Shown: piece after piece, positions 1 through 8,376 of the stretch
Layout of the letters: each line of letters begins with the position of its first letter
Position numbering within the stretch: the stretch's first letter is position 1
Assembly (NCBI GenBank): GCA_947503265.1
Contig: CANNDC010000003.1
Coordinates: 310,001 to 374,000, forward strand
From: an uncultured Alteromonadaceae bacterium
GTDB taxonomy: Bacteria > Pseudomonadota > Gammaproteobacteria > Enterobacterales > Alteromonadaceae
Direction: 5' to 3'
DNA length: 64,000 bases
Notes under the pieces: model-generated
Told to the model about the DNA's origin: nothing
The model's input: the letters and a program-made list of their open reading frames with translations, nothing else
The model's database searches: none
Position numbers and translations under genes: made by a program

Positions 1-8
1 ACGTCAGC

Positions 9-935
9 TCACTTACCAAACCATTTTTGAACGGCTGAGGCTAGCTCATCTGGATGAAATTTAGCGATAAAATCATCTGCGCCAACCTTTTTCACCATGG
101 CCTGGTTAAATACTCCACTAAGCGACGTATGCAACACCACTTTGAGATTTTGTAACTCAGGGGTGTTTTTTATTTCGGCAGTTAAGGTATACCCGTCCAT
201 CTCTGGCATTTCAATATCAGATACAATAACACCAACTTTGTCGGTAATATCGCCTGTTTCTTCTGCAAGTTCTTTCAGACGATCAAGCGCTTCTTTCCCA
301 TTTTTCGCTGATTCAATATTCATACCTAAAGCAGTCAGTGCTTTCTTCACCTGATTTCGCGCCACGGCGGAATCATCTGCGATAAAAATAATTTTATCAC
401 TTTGTTCTTGGTCACTCATATCTAAAGACGATGCCAAATTCTCGCTGACCTCAGCCTTAATAGGAGAGATCTCATCAAGTATTTTTTCAACATCTAAAAT
501 CTCTACTAATTCCTCTTCAAACTTAGTCACCGCCGTCAAGTAACTGGCTCTGCCTGTTCCTTTAGGAGGTGGCATAATCAAATCCCAGTTGGTATTGACT
601 ATTCTTTCAACAGAGGCGACTAAAAAACCTTGTACCGAACGGTTATACTCGGCAATGATAATAAATGCGGTAGTTAAGTCTTCGCATTTCTTACCGCCAA
701 TCGCCATACCAAGGTCAATGATAGGAATAGTTTGACCACGTATGTACGCGACGCCTCTGATCATAGCATTTTGCTTTGGAATCGCAGTGAGTGAGGGGCA
801 TTGAAGAACTTCTCGAACTTTGAATACATTGATACCAAAGCGTTGACGCCCATTTAGTTTGAACAGCAGTAACTCGAGTCTGTTTTGACCCACTAATTGC
901 GTTCTTTGATTAACCGAATCAAGGACACCCGACAT
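9..935 (-). CDS. cheV: CheV-type chemotaxis coupling protein (CheW + receiver)
   Basis: Cytoplasmic chemotaxis scaffold that links receptors to the CheA kinase and can be phosphorylated. From the ATG at 935 (308 aa) a CheW-like domain spans about residues 15-155 and a response-regulator receiver about 182-305. The receiver shows the acidic pair D187/D188, phospho-acceptor D240 (in SDIEMPEMDG), T270 and K292. The frame is open further upstream, but the 935 start is preceded by a GGGGAAA ribosome site and begins the family's usual MSGVLDSVN. It is divergent from flgA, as in the polar-flagellar clusters of Vibrio and Alteromonas, where a methyltransferase cheR normally follows; that would lie outside the window. 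Identity is secure; only the exact start is a choice. Confidence 0.93.
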   Translation of the reverse strand: MSGVLDSVNQRTQLVGQNRLELLLFKLNGRQRFGINVFKVREVLQCPSLTAIPKQNAMIRGVAYIRGQTIPIIDLGMAIGGKKCEDLTTAFIIIAEYNRSVQGFLVASVERIVNTNWDLIMPPPKGTGRASYLTAVTKFEEELVEILDVEKILDEISPIKAEVSENLASSLDMSDQEQSDKIIFIADDSAVARNQVKKALTALGMNIESAKNGKEALDRLKELAEETGDITDKVGVIVSDIEMPEMDGYTLTAEIKNTPELQNLKVVLHTSLSGVFNQAMVKKVGADDFIAKFHPDELASAVQKWFGK

Positions 936-1083
936 ATATTTCCCCAAATAAGAAAAAACAAGGCATAAAGGCACGGTAGTTGCTTTTACTGAATAAGAAA
1001 ACAATACCTGTCTGTTTTTTGACTAAGCACAACACTCACTTTGTCGATTAACTTAAGCATAGACAAAATGGCGGCAACTGAAC

Positions 1084-1815
1084 ATGAATAAATCATCTAA
1101 ATTTTATCAGCACCTACCATTTTTATTTATATGGTTTGCGGTAAGTACATTTACCAGTAATGATGTAACGGCAAAAGTTGATAACAATTTAGCACAACAA
1201 AAATTAATTGAATCGGTCAAAGGTTATATCAACGAAAAGTTAGGCCAAAATATTCATACCCAAGAAACCACGCTTAATATTTCAGTTAGCCCAATTGATT
1301 CAAGAATTCAGATTCCAGAATGTCCGACTAATATGCGTTTTTCAGCTAGCGAAGAATCCTTGCAGCAAAGCAATATCACGGTAAAAGCATCTTGCGAAGA
1401 TAGCGAATGGTATTTGTATATGATGGTTAAAGCACAACGTATGCAAAAGGTGGTAGTCCTTAGTCGTGCTGTTGGCCCGGGTACAATATTAAACGAACAA
1501 AATTTATCTGTAGTAAAGATGGATAAAAACAAACTGCGCAGGACGACATTCGCCAATATATCTGACGTAGTAGGAGCTCGAATTAAGAAAAGAATGCGAG
1601 TTGGACAAGCGATTGATCCCAAACAACTGTGTTTTGTTTGCAAGGGAGACAATATATTGATTGTGGCCAGCGCAGGCGAATTAAAAATCAAAACCACGGG
1701 CATTGCCCAACAAGATGGAAATATCGGGGACACCATAGGGGTAAGGAACTCTAGCTCAAAAAAATTGGTCTACGCACAAGTGATAAACACCCGACAAGTA
1801 ATGGTGCAAATTTAG
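1084..1815 (+). CDS. flgA: Flagellar P-ring assembly chaperone FlgA
   Basis: Periplasmic protein needed to assemble the FlgI P-ring around the flagellar rod. The 243-aa product starts with a basic residue and hydrophobic stretch (HLPFLFIWFAVSTF) that reads as a Sec signal peptide. The C-terminal half (about residues 120-240) has the SAF-type fold of the family, with RAVGPGTILNEQNLSVVKMD and RVGQAIDPKQL visible. Four cysteines in the mature part (in IPECPTN, ASCED and LCFVCKG) could form disulfides. It is divergent from cheV and followed by flgM, the standard order. No convincing Shine-Dalgarno sequence is visible before the ATG. Confidence 0.93.
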   Translation: MNKSSKFYQHLPFLFIWFAVSTFTSNDVTAKVDNNLAQQKLIESVKGYINEKLGQNIHTQETTLNISVSPIDSRIQIPECPTNMRFSASEESLQQSNITVKASCEDSEWYLYMMVKAQRMQKVVVLSRAVGPGTILNEQNLSVVKMDKNKLRRTTFANISDVVGARIKKRMRVGQAIDPKQLCFVCKGDNILIVASAGELKIKTTGIAQQDGNIGDTIGVRNSSSKKLVYAQVINTRQVMVQI

Positions 1816-1881
1816 CACTATTAGAGTAAACTATTGAATTAAAAGGAAACCTAAATCTCTCAGTTTTTCATGTAAAAAAAT

Positions 1882-1908
1882 TAAAGATTCCGGTTTTCAA
1901 GCCGATAT
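1882..1908 (+). promoter_or_regulatory. Sigma-28 (FliA) promoter of flgM
   Basis: TAAAG at 1882-1886, 14 bases, then GCCGATAT at 1901-1908. This matches the flagellar sigma-28 consensus (TAAAGTTT-N11-GCCGATAA) in both boxes and in spacing, with only the last base of the -10 box differing. It lies about 35 bases before the flgM start. It therefore predicts late-class transcription of flgM and flgN by the sigma factor that FlgM inhibits, which is the known feedback logic. Confidence 0.85.
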
Positions 1909-1942
1909 CATTACTGAGGTGAAATAGGTATTAGGGGTCATT

Positions 1943-2278
1943 ATGACAATTAACAATGTAAATGGTGGTAGTCAGAAACCACAACTTGAGAATCAGAGAT
2001 TAAACCAACAGCAGGCACAAAGCCAAGCTGCTGCGCAATCTGATGCTCAAAAATCACAGGCAAATTCTGCAGCACCTCGTCAAGATTCTGTGTCACTTAC
2101 TCAATCCGCACAGCAACTTAGCCAGGTTCAAAAGAAGTCTAACGACGCGCCAGTCGATCAGGAAAAAGTCGACAAACTTAAAAAAGCCATTCAGAATGGT
2201 GAATATCGCGTTAATCCTGATGTTTTAGCGCAAAAAATTAGCAATCTTGAAGCTCAAATTTTTGGCATTAAAGACTAA
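1943..2278 (+). CDS. flgM: Anti-sigma-28 factor FlgM
   Basis: Small cytoplasmic inhibitor of FliA that is exported through the finished hook, releasing late flagellar gene expression. The 111-aa product has the family layout: MTINNVNG at the N-terminus, a long Gln/Ala/Ser-rich disordered part (residues 12-65), and a C-terminal sigma-binding segment (about 66-105) with VDQEKVDKLKKAIQNGEYRV and NPDVLAQKI. It is preceded by a near-perfect sigma-28 promoter and followed 62 bases later by flgN. Size and context agree with FlgM of other gammaproteobacteria. Confidence 0.93.
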   Translation: MTINNVNGGSQKPQLENQRLNQQQAQSQAAAQSDAQKSQANSAAPRQDSVSLTQSAQQLSQVQKKSNDAPVDQEKVDKLKKAIQNGEYRVNPDVLAQKISNLEAQIFGIKD

Positions 2279-2340
2279 AGTTTAAATTACTGCCTTTAGT
2301 GCCCTATTCTTTTAGCTTCTAATAACAAAAGCAAAGCTAA

Positions 2341-2766
2341 ATGAAAAATCTAATAATCCTTTTGGAAAAACAACAGTCTAGTCTCGATTCCCTTGCAAAT
2401 CTACTGGAGTCAGAACTTCATTTGATTAGTAGCAGAGATGCTGAAGCATTGACTAAAGTTCTTAATAATAAAACCCAAGTGCTAGATGAAATTGCCGATA
2501 CCGATAGGGCGATCGAAACTGCGTTTGAAAAAACCGAAGGTGCTGAGGACGACGACAAAGTAGAAGAATTACTAAAAGCGATTAGAAACGCTGTATCCCA
2601 ATGTAAATTCCGAACTGAAATAAATCAAAAAGCCGTTGAGCAAGGGCAGCTTAGGCTGGAACATTTGCGCTCATTGCTGCTTGAAACTCGCGCCAAGGAA
2701 ACCATGACCTACGACAAGGGCGGTAAACCTAGGGGTGGTTCTAGCAAAAAGGGCATAAGTGCCTAG
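2341..2766 (+). CDS. flgN: Flagellar export chaperone FlgN
   Basis: Cytoplasmic type III chaperone for the hook-filament junction proteins FlgK and FlgL. The 141-aa product is almost entirely helical, with heptad-like leucines (LLEKQQSSLDSLANLLESEL) and the family-typical LLLETRAKETMTYDKGGK near the C-terminus. It sits directly behind flgM on the same strand, without its own obvious promoter, so co-transcription from the sigma-28 promoter is likely. The sequence is low in signature motifs, so the call leans partly on context. Confidence 0.88.
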   Translation: MKNLIILLEKQQSSLDSLANLLESELHLISSRDAEALTKVLNNKTQVLDEIADTDRAIETAFEKTEGAEDDDKVEELLKAIRNAVSQCKFRTEINQKAVEQGQLRLEHLRSLLLETRAKETMTYDKGGKPRGGSSKKGISA

Positions 2767-2940
2767 TTGCATTGTAGACCAGTAGTCAGGTTAGTCTGCA
2801 GTCTTTTGCCTGATTGTTATAGCTAAATCAGTTTAGTTTGCAATACTCAGGGTTATCAAAGACCACTCAATTCGCAACGCGGATATGCAGGGTCGGATTG
2901 AAACTATCGCCTTAAATTACAAACTTAATCGCATTAGCAC

Positions 2941-3393
2941 CTAATAATAGCGAACCTTTTTAACTTTTCTTGGTTTAGCCGTAGATAAATATATATCTTG
3001 AACTTGGCTAAAATCTAGCTCTAACTCAGTGGCATACGAGTTTTCGCCTACAGGATAAGACTTAATTACCCTTGCCCCCCTTATAACGCCTTCGACACTG
3101 GCTTGCAGTTGTGTGTCAACGATTACTAAATTTGCTAGTACCTGATCACCATCAATTTTTTGACCATACACTTGTTCGGCGAGTTCTCGATAAGCATCGA
3201 GTTTTGATGCTTTAATTGCCATCAAGGTTTTCGCAGTTTTGTTATTGCCTCGCTGTGAATCGATTGGCGCATAGCCAACTGAGCGCAGCACTGGGTAATT
3301 TTCAGGTTCGATAGTCTCCCATTCAACCTGCTTATCAATCATGTTGCTGCAACCACTTATAGCCAAGATGGTAATTAGTAGAAATAGTTTCAT
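2941..3393 (-). CDS. flgP: FlgP-like outer-membrane flagellar lipoprotein (LPP20 family)
   Basis: Predicted lipoprotein. The N-terminus MKLFLLITILAISGC ends in a lipobox (ISGC, acylated Cys15). The mature part matches the LPP20/FlgP family, with KASKLDAYRELAEQVYGQ followed by a region with ASVEGVIRGARVIKSYPVG and ELDFSQV. In Vibrio, FlgP builds the outer-membrane basal disk of the polar flagellum together with FlgO and FlgT. The gene has a GGAAG ribosome site and is divergent from flgT. The usual partner flgO is not in this window. Length (150 aa) fits FlgP; the paralogue assignment is from motif and location. Confidence 0.82.
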   Translation of the reverse strand: MKLFLLITILAISGCSNMIDKQVEWETIEPENYPVLRSVGYAPIDSQRGNNKTAKTLMAIKASKLDAYRELAEQVYGQKIDGDQVLANLVIVDTQLQASVEGVIRGARVIKSYPVGENSYATELELDFSQVQDIYLSTAKPRKVKKVRYY

Positions 3394-3549
3394 CTCTTGC
3401 TTCCTTTGACATTGTCCAACAAGACAATCTTCGAATGACTTACTCAGAATTTTAGCAAGTATCGTACCTATGTGTGTTTCTAACCTTTGACTGGATGTTC
3501 AGGTCGAGGATTCTGAGGATTGTCACAATTAGTAGCGTTGAGTGTAATT

Positions 3550-3564
3550 AGGCACAGAAGATGC
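3550..3564 (+). promoter_or_regulatory. Candidate sigma-54 promoter of flgT
   Basis: AGGCACAGAAGATGC places GG and GC dinucleotides 12 bases apart, the invariant spacing of sigma-54 -24/-12 elements (consensus TGGCAC-N5-TTGC). It lies about 42 bases before the flgT start. Middle flagellar genes of Vibrio-type systems are sigma-54 dependent, which fits, but a 15-base match of this quality can arise by chance. Confidence 0.4.
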
Positions 3565-3606
3565 TTATTAGCTTACATTATCGTTAGCTAAATAAGATGA
3601 AAGCCT

Positions 3607-4752
3607 ATGTTTACAAGATACGTATGCACATTTATGGTTCTTTTATACAGCCAATTCTGCCTTGGAGCATGGTTTGAGGCTAGTGGTCAAGCGGCAATAG
3701 AAAGCGGCAATACCGAACTTGCGCGGCAAAATGCAACCCAAGAGGCAATCAAACAAGCGCTACTATTCGCCGGTGCATCGGTAAAAAGTGTACAAAGTAT
3801 GGCAAACGGACTGCTTGAAAATGATCGATTTGAAGTAAGAAGCGTTGGTGAAGTGGCGAATATTGAACTAATCGATGAAATCTATAGCGACGGGTATATC
3901 ACTGTATCCATTCGCGCTGATATCTTCTCTCAATCAAAAACCTGCGATGGTTCTGACTACAATAAGACCATTGCTACTACCTGGTATCCAATGGTGAATA
4001 GAGCCCAAGCAACAGTGGGAGGAATTTTCGATTTGGGCGCTCAGCTTCCCAAACGACTAAGTCAACACTTTCTAAAGACAGCTCATCACAGCCAGTTGGT
4101 TAATATCGAACCCTATTATCACACTGCAAATGGGCCAAACAACGTCAACGAAATTACTACCCTTGCTCGCAAAACACAGAGTCAATACGTGTTAACTGGA
4201 GTGATTGAAGACATCAGTGTTTTCCAAGAGCCTGTCTCGTCACTGAAATTTTGGGAATCTCCGAAGATCACTCGACAATTTGCTTATCAAACACAATTAT
4301 TTGACGGTTACACAGGAGAAAAGCTGTGGGAAAAGAGCTATTCACTGTCTTCACTCTGGGATATTGATATGCATGCTCAAGTTGACGTTGCTAGCAATAC
4401 GCTATGGCAATCCCAATATGGAGAATCTGTAGACGATGTACTCGAAGACATTGCTGTATCAATTGATGAAGAATTGGCCTGTAAACCCGCTTACGGACGT
4501 ATATTACAAGTTCAAAGTGGTACGTTGCATTTGAATATAGGCGAACATCACGGTGTTGACAGAGGAGATGAACTGACCTTGTTCCAAGTCAATCAATTTT
4601 ATGACCCTCAAGGTAGGCTGCACTCGCAATATCACATTCACCCAACAAAGGTTGAAGTGACTCAAGTGTTTGCAAATTCATCGATGGCAGTAGCAGCAGA
4701 CAATTCATTGTTGGCGAATATTCAAGCTAATGACTTTGTTTCAAGGCGCTAG
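3607..4752 (+). CDS. flgT: Flagellar H-ring protein FlgT
   Basis: Periplasmic protein that forms the H-ring around the LP ring of sodium-driven polar flagella and helps stator assembly in Vibrio. The 381-aa product has a signal peptide (residues 1-20, ending CLGA). An N-terminal domain follows, with WFEASGQAAIESGNTELARQNATQEAIKQAL (written here in full only by its ends WFEASGQA and ATQEAIKQAL). Then come a middle domain (about 100-280, TolB-N-like alpha/beta) and a C-terminal domain (about 290-381) with GRILQVQSGTLHLNIGEHHG. Three-domain length and order match FlgT. It is transcribed away from the flgP-like gene. Confidence 0.9.
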   Translation: MFTRYVCTFMVLLYSQFCLGAWFEASGQAAIESGNTELARQNATQEAIKQALLFAGASVKSVQSMANGLLENDRFEVRSVGEVANIELIDEIYSDGYITVSIRADIFSQSKTCDGSDYNKTIATTWYPMVNRAQATVGGIFDLGAQLPKRLSQHFLKTAHHSQLVNIEPYYHTANGPNNVNEITTLARKTQSQYVLTGVIEDISVFQEPVSSLKFWESPKITRQFAYQTQLFDGYTGEKLWEKSYSLSSLWDIDMHAQVDVASNTLWQSQYGESVDDVLEDIAVSIDEELACKPAYGRILQVQSGTLHLNIGEHHGVDRGDELTLFQVNQFYDPQGRLHSQYHIHPTKVEVTQVFANSSMAVAADNSLLANIQANDFVSRR

Positions 4753-4806
4753 CGCTTCCAAACACCGAAGAGCTAATACATAATAGTTGATGACGCTATT
4801 CATCAA

Positions 4807-4882
4807 GTCCCCATAGTTTAACAGGATAAAACTGCGGCCTCCTAAGCCGCTGCTCCAGGTTCGAGTCCTGGTGGGGACGCCA
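4807..4882 (+). tRNA. tRNA-Arg (anticodon CCU)
   Basis: A complete 76-base cloverleaf with encoded CCA. The acceptor stem GTCCCCA (4807-4813) pairs with TGGGGAC (4872-4878), followed by discriminator G and CCA (4880-4882). The anticodon stem GCGGC/GCCGC encloses loop CTCCTAA, so the anticodon is CCT, reading AGG. The T arm CCAGG-TTCGAGT-CCTGG is intact. It lies 54 bases after flgT on the same strand. Confidence 0.97.
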
Positions 4883-5384
4883 TTATTGGCTATAAACGCT
4901 ACCTTTTGTTTAGTTTGGATTCGACACCCATTCAGTGTGCTTGATAACCATGACGGGGTGGATAGGTCAGTATCTGCTGTAAGTAAAACCGTCAAGTTCT
5001 CTTGGTGATCACTATTCTCTACTTTAAATTCCGCATTTTGCGTTTTTAAATTTCGTATTTTACGTTTTGTGGGGCCGAAATACTTTTTTCAGCGCTAAGT
5101 GAACTGCTGGCGCTCTGCGCTTTAAGCTTGCCAACGTATTTGTAATGACTTTAGTTTTACTTTTGCCTTTTACAAACGTCAACTTACGATAAATTTTTAG
5201 TATCTCTTCACCGTCAATACTAATTTTAGCAGGGGCTGAGACTGGTTTGCGGCCTATATAGGTATCGCCGAGTATTTTCTCCCGTACCAACAATCATTGG
5301 AAGACTTTGTCTAGATTTGTTAACACTTTGTATATAAAAGAGTTTATTTCGGTAAATAATTTTCTCAACATTTCAAGTCTTGAC
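4883..5384. other. Gene-poor stretch after the tRNA
   Basis: About 500 bases between the tRNA and the MscS-type gene hold no gene that can be firmly supported. The only sizeable reading frame is a 77-codon minus-strand frame (5060-5293). It begins with TTG, lacks a ribosome site, and codes for a Lys/Arg-rich product without recognisable motifs. The DNA just before it repeats AT-rich phrases (aattCCGCATTTTGCGTTTTTAAATTTCG). No terminator, integrase or attachment-site repeat of the tRNA end was seen. Confidence 0.5.
5060..5293 (-). CDS. Doubtful small basic hypothetical protein
   Basis: A 77-codon open frame starting with TTG. The product is very basic (segments KIYRKLTFVKGKSKTK and SLKRRAPAVHLALKK). 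I recognise no family. There is no ATG in frame and no visible Shine-Dalgarno sequence, and it lies in a gene-poor tract between a tRNA and an operon. It may be a decayed remnant or chance frame; it is listed so the tract is not left unexplained. Confidence 0.22.
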   Translation of the reverse strand: MLVREKILGDTYIGRKPVSAPAKISIDGEEILKIYRKLTFVKGKSKTKVITNTLASLKRRAPAVHLALKKVFRPHKT

Positions 5385-5930
5385 TCAATCTGTCCCATCA
5401 GATCGGTTTTTATCATCTAGATCAAGTTCAGTATTTACTCGTTTAGCACTGACGATGCTCACCGCTTTCTGAAAAACCATAGAATTAGGGTAGGTAAAAA
5501 TCGTAAGGTCTTCACCGACTAAAATAACGTGAAAAAGCGTAATTTCTTTAATCAACCCTTCCACGCTATTGTCGCCATCAATAATTTTAACCGTGTCTCC
5601 CACCCTGTAAGGAAAGAAGAAAAAAACAATGACGCTGGCTGTGACATTGCTCAATATTGACCACTGAGCAAACAAGGCAACACCCAAAATCGCGATAAAG
5701 GATGAAAAGAATAAGCTGTATTCACTAAACCCAACACCAGCTGCCAGGCTCAGTGCAGTTAATGCCAACAATACCCACAGAATATTAACGACTACCAATA
5801 CATATTGAACTCGTTTTTCGGCAACTTCTCTCTCAATACCGATATTTCGAATTACGCGGGTAAAGAATCCCCTCCCTACAAGAAAGACTACAATTATTGT
5901 GGCAATTGCTAACCAATTCATCATTGACAT
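5385..5930 (-). CDS. Small MscS-type mechanosensitive channel
   Basis: Inner-membrane protein of 181 aa with three hydrophobic helices (about residues 3-20, 42-65 and 70-110) followed by a short MscS beta domain (FFFPYRVGDTVKIIDGDNSVEGLIKEITLFHVIL and FTYPNSMVFQKAV, quoted by parts VGDTVKI and YPNSMVFQKAV). This is the minimal MscS core without the C-terminal cage domain, shorter than E. coli MscS (286 aa). It lies 38 bases downstream of the alpha-E gene on the same strand, so it is probably the last gene of that operon. The role is either osmotic release or a linked transport function; the latter is speculation. Confidence 0.85.
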   Translation of the reverse strand: MSMMNWLAIATIIVVFLVGRGFFTRVIRNIGIEREVAEKRVQYVLVVVNILWVLLALTALSLAAGVGFSEYSLFFSSFIAILGVALFAQWSILSNVTASVIVFFFFPYRVGDTVKIIDGDNSVEGLIKEITLFHVILVGEDLTIFTYPNSMVFQKAVSIVSAKRVNTELDLDDKNRSDGTD

Positions 5931-5968
5931 AGGGTTAATAGACCTCGACGCCAGTATGGGTTTTAACG

Positions 5969-6889
5969 TTAAAAATAAACGCGACTTAATTCATTGTGAA
6001 TGTCGCTCAAACCAATTTGAATTTCATCAATAAATTCATGCAGTTTGTCTTGCTTAAGCGATTCAGGTTTAGCTTGAAGCAATTGTTTTTTCACCACGCC
6101 TATCGAAGAGTGAACATGTTCGCTTTTCGGCAAAGTCGCAACACATTCATCTACCTGATTGAGTGTATGACTAACTGAGCGAGGGAATTTTTCCTGAAGT
6201 AACAAAAACTTGAGCACATCAGGGCGACTAATTCTCAAACGTACCTCACGACGATACATTTGATAACCCGTCAGTGATTTCAACACTCCCATCCACTGAA
6301 TGTTCTCGAATGCAGTCTGTTCATGCTCCAAATCAGGCAGTAAAGATGCTGATCGCACATCTATAATTCGTGTGGTCATATCGGCTCGTTCAACGTTGCG
6401 ACCAATTCGAAGAAACTTGTATCCCTCGTCGTGCGTCATGGTTCCTGCCAACAAACCTGTTATTAATTGGTTGGACAGAATAATATTCTTCAAATATTCA
6501 TAGCGTTGACGTCGTGAATAAATGGCTTCTTTATTTTCTGAAGCTTGTAAGTAGATAGAATTAATTTGCTCCCAGGACTCTCTCGGGATGATTTCTCTGA
6601 TGGTTCTGGCATTTTCTCTAGCCGCGCTCAAGGAGCTAATGATAGAACCCAAATTCTCCTTGTCTTCAATAATAAAATTAACCACATTGTGTTCATTCAC
6701 CTCTTCATGAAACGAATGAAATAATTCTCTATTTGATAGGATATCGACTATCGGCTCCCAGCCCAATTTTACACGTCGAGGCAAATCGAGAAGTAAATGG
6801 GAGTTTACATTGACCAAACGCGCTGTATTTTCTGCACGTTCCAGATACCTACCCATCCAATAAATACTGTTAGCTACTCTAGACAACAT
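5969..6889 (-). CDS. Alpha-E domain protein
   Basis: A 306-aa all-helical protein of the alpha-E family (COG2307), opening with the family signature MLSRVANSIYWMGRYLERAENTARL (seen as SRVANSIYWMGRYLERAEN). Further conserved features are RENARTIREIIPRESWEQIN and FLRIGRNVERADMTTRIID. The family is nearly always encoded next to a circularly permuted ATP-grasp protein. It has been proposed from genomics to work with it in peptide or amide synthesis; no reaction is established that I know of. The gene begins one base after the ATP-grasp gene ends, so the two are surely co-transcribed. Confidence 0.93.
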   Translation of the reverse strand: MLSRVANSIYWMGRYLERAENTARLVNVNSHLLLDLPRRVKLGWEPIVDILSNRELFHSFHEEVNEHNVVNFIIEDKENLGSIISSLSAARENARTIREIIPRESWEQINSIYLQASENKEAIYSRRQRYEYLKNIILSNQLITGLLAGTMTHDEGYKFLRIGRNVERADMTTRIIDVRSASLLPDLEHEQTAFENIQWMGVLKSLTGYQMYRREVRLRISRPDVLKFLLLQEKFPRSVSHTLNQVDECVATLPKSEHVHSSIGVVKKQLLQAKPESLKQDKLHEFIDEIQIGLSDIHNELSRVYF

Positions 6890-6890
6890 A

Positions 6891-8345
6891 TTATTGCGCC
6901 TCCATATCGACTATCCAGGTGTCTTTGCTTCCACCACCCTGTGAGGAGTTAACCACGGTTGACCCCTTTCTTAGCGCGACTCTAGTTAATCCACCTGTGG
7001 TTACCGAGACGGTTTCTCCACTGAGGATAAACGGTCGAAGATCTAAATGTCTTGGCTCAACTTCGGTATCCACCAATGTCGGCGCAGTCGATAAAATCAA
7101 CATAGGCTGAGCGACATAATTCCTAGGATCAGCCTTAATCAAATCTCGAAATTCATCATGGTCGTGTTTATTGGCATGAGGGCCAATCAACATGCCATAA
7201 CCACCGGATTCGTTGGCTGGCTTGACGACCATTTGATCGATATTTTCAAGCACATAGTTACGTTCTTCTTCATCTTGGCACTTATACGTGGGGACGTTAG
7301 GAAGAATCGCCTCTTCGCCAAGGTAGTATTTGATAATTTCAGGAACGTAAGCGTAGACAACTTTATCATCTGCCACACCTGAACCTGGTGCATTCGCAAG
7401 ACCTATATTGCCGGCTTTCCAAGCCCGCATGAGACCGGGTACACCTAGAGTAGATTCAGGATTAAAGGCTTCTGGATCGAGAAAATCATCATCAATCCTA
7501 CGATAAATCACGTCAACTCTAGCGGGTCCGTCGATAGTACGCATAAAGCACACATCATTTTCATCTACAAACAAATCATCGCCTTGAACCAACTCAGCAC
7601 CCATTTGTTGGGCAAGATAGGCGTGCTCAAAATACGCAGAATTATATATTCCTGGTGTGAGAACAACGATTTCTGGCTCAATCCCCTTTCGAGGTGAAAG
7701 TTGAGCCAACATGTCGTAAAGCTCTGACGGATAATCATCAACCGGTAAGATATTGTATTTTTCAAACATTTCCGGGAAAACTCGCTTCATTACTAAGCGG
7801 TTTTCTAACATGTATGAAACGCCCGAGGGTACCCGTAGGTTATCTTCTAACACATAAACTGTACCTTGGTTGTCTCTTACCAGATCGGAACCACAGATAT
7901 GAGCCCACACGCCGAGTGGCGGACTAAAGCCTTTACATTGTGGAAGGAAATTCTTTGATTTAGTCAGTAAATCAGCAGGAAAAACCCCATCCTCGATGAT
8001 TTTTTGATCGTTGTATAAATCATCAATGAACATATTTAGGGCTTTAACACGCTGCTTTAGACCGACTTCAATTTGCTGCCATTCTTTTTTATCTATCAGC
8101 CTAGGCACAATATCAAATGGCCATGCTCTGTCGATAGAGCCTTCTTCATCATTGTAAACACGAAAAGTTATGCCCATAACATGTATCGCTGAATCTGCCG
8201 CGGCTTTGAACTCATTGATTTCGTTATCAGACAAGCCTTGCAAGTAAACGCACAAGTCTTGTGCGTATTGTCTAGGGCTATCACATTTTTCCACTAACTC
8301 ATCATGAAAGTTAGCGACATCATAGTTATTCCAACGTATTGACAT
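6891..8345 (-). CDS. Circularly permuted ATP-grasp type 2 protein
   Basis: A 484-aa cytoplasmic protein of COG2308, a predicted amide-bond-forming ligase. Visible family features are FIDDLYNDQKII near residue 110, YVLEDNLRVPSGVSYMLENR around 170-190, VDVIYRRIDDDFLDP around 280-295, and NAPGSGVADDKVVYAYVPEI around 320-340. The late nucleotide-binding strand VVKPANESGGYGMLIG (about 380) marks the circular permutation. Length matches the family. The start ATG has GGGGTAAG upstream. It lies 31 bases behind the zinc metallopeptidase gene. Substrates are unknown. Confidence 0.93.
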   Translation of the reverse strand: MSIRWNNYDVANFHDELVEKCDSPRQYAQDLCVYLQGLSDNEINEFKAAADSAIHVMGITFRVYNDEEGSIDRAWPFDIVPRLIDKKEWQQIEVGLKQRVKALNMFIDDLYNDQKIIEDGVFPADLLTKSKNFLPQCKGFSPPLGVWAHICGSDLVRDNQGTVYVLEDNLRVPSGVSYMLENRLVMKRVFPEMFEKYNILPVDDYPSELYDMLAQLSPRKGIEPEIVVLTPGIYNSAYFEHAYLAQQMGAELVQGDDLFVDENDVCFMRTIDGPARVDVIYRRIDDDFLDPEAFNPESTLGVPGLMRAWKAGNIGLANAPGSGVADDKVVYAYVPEIIKYYLGEEAILPNVPTYKCQDEEERNYVLENIDQMVVKPANESGGYGMLIGPHANKHDHDEFRDLIKADPRNYVAQPMLILSTAPTLVDTEVEPRHLDLRPFILSGETVSVTTGGLTRVALRKGSTVVNSSQGGGSKDTWIVDMEAQ

Positions 8346-8376
8346 GTCTTACCCCAAAAATTAGCTATTAAAAGAT

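Noticed and set aside
4741..4995. 84-codon minus-strand frame containing VPTRTRTWSSGLGGR
   Set aside because: It is the complement of the tRNA-Arg gene read as protein, a well-known false frame.
4807..5384. tRNA-adjacent integration remnant
   Set aside because: No copy of the tRNA 3' end, no integrase-like frame; only a doubtful basic frame.
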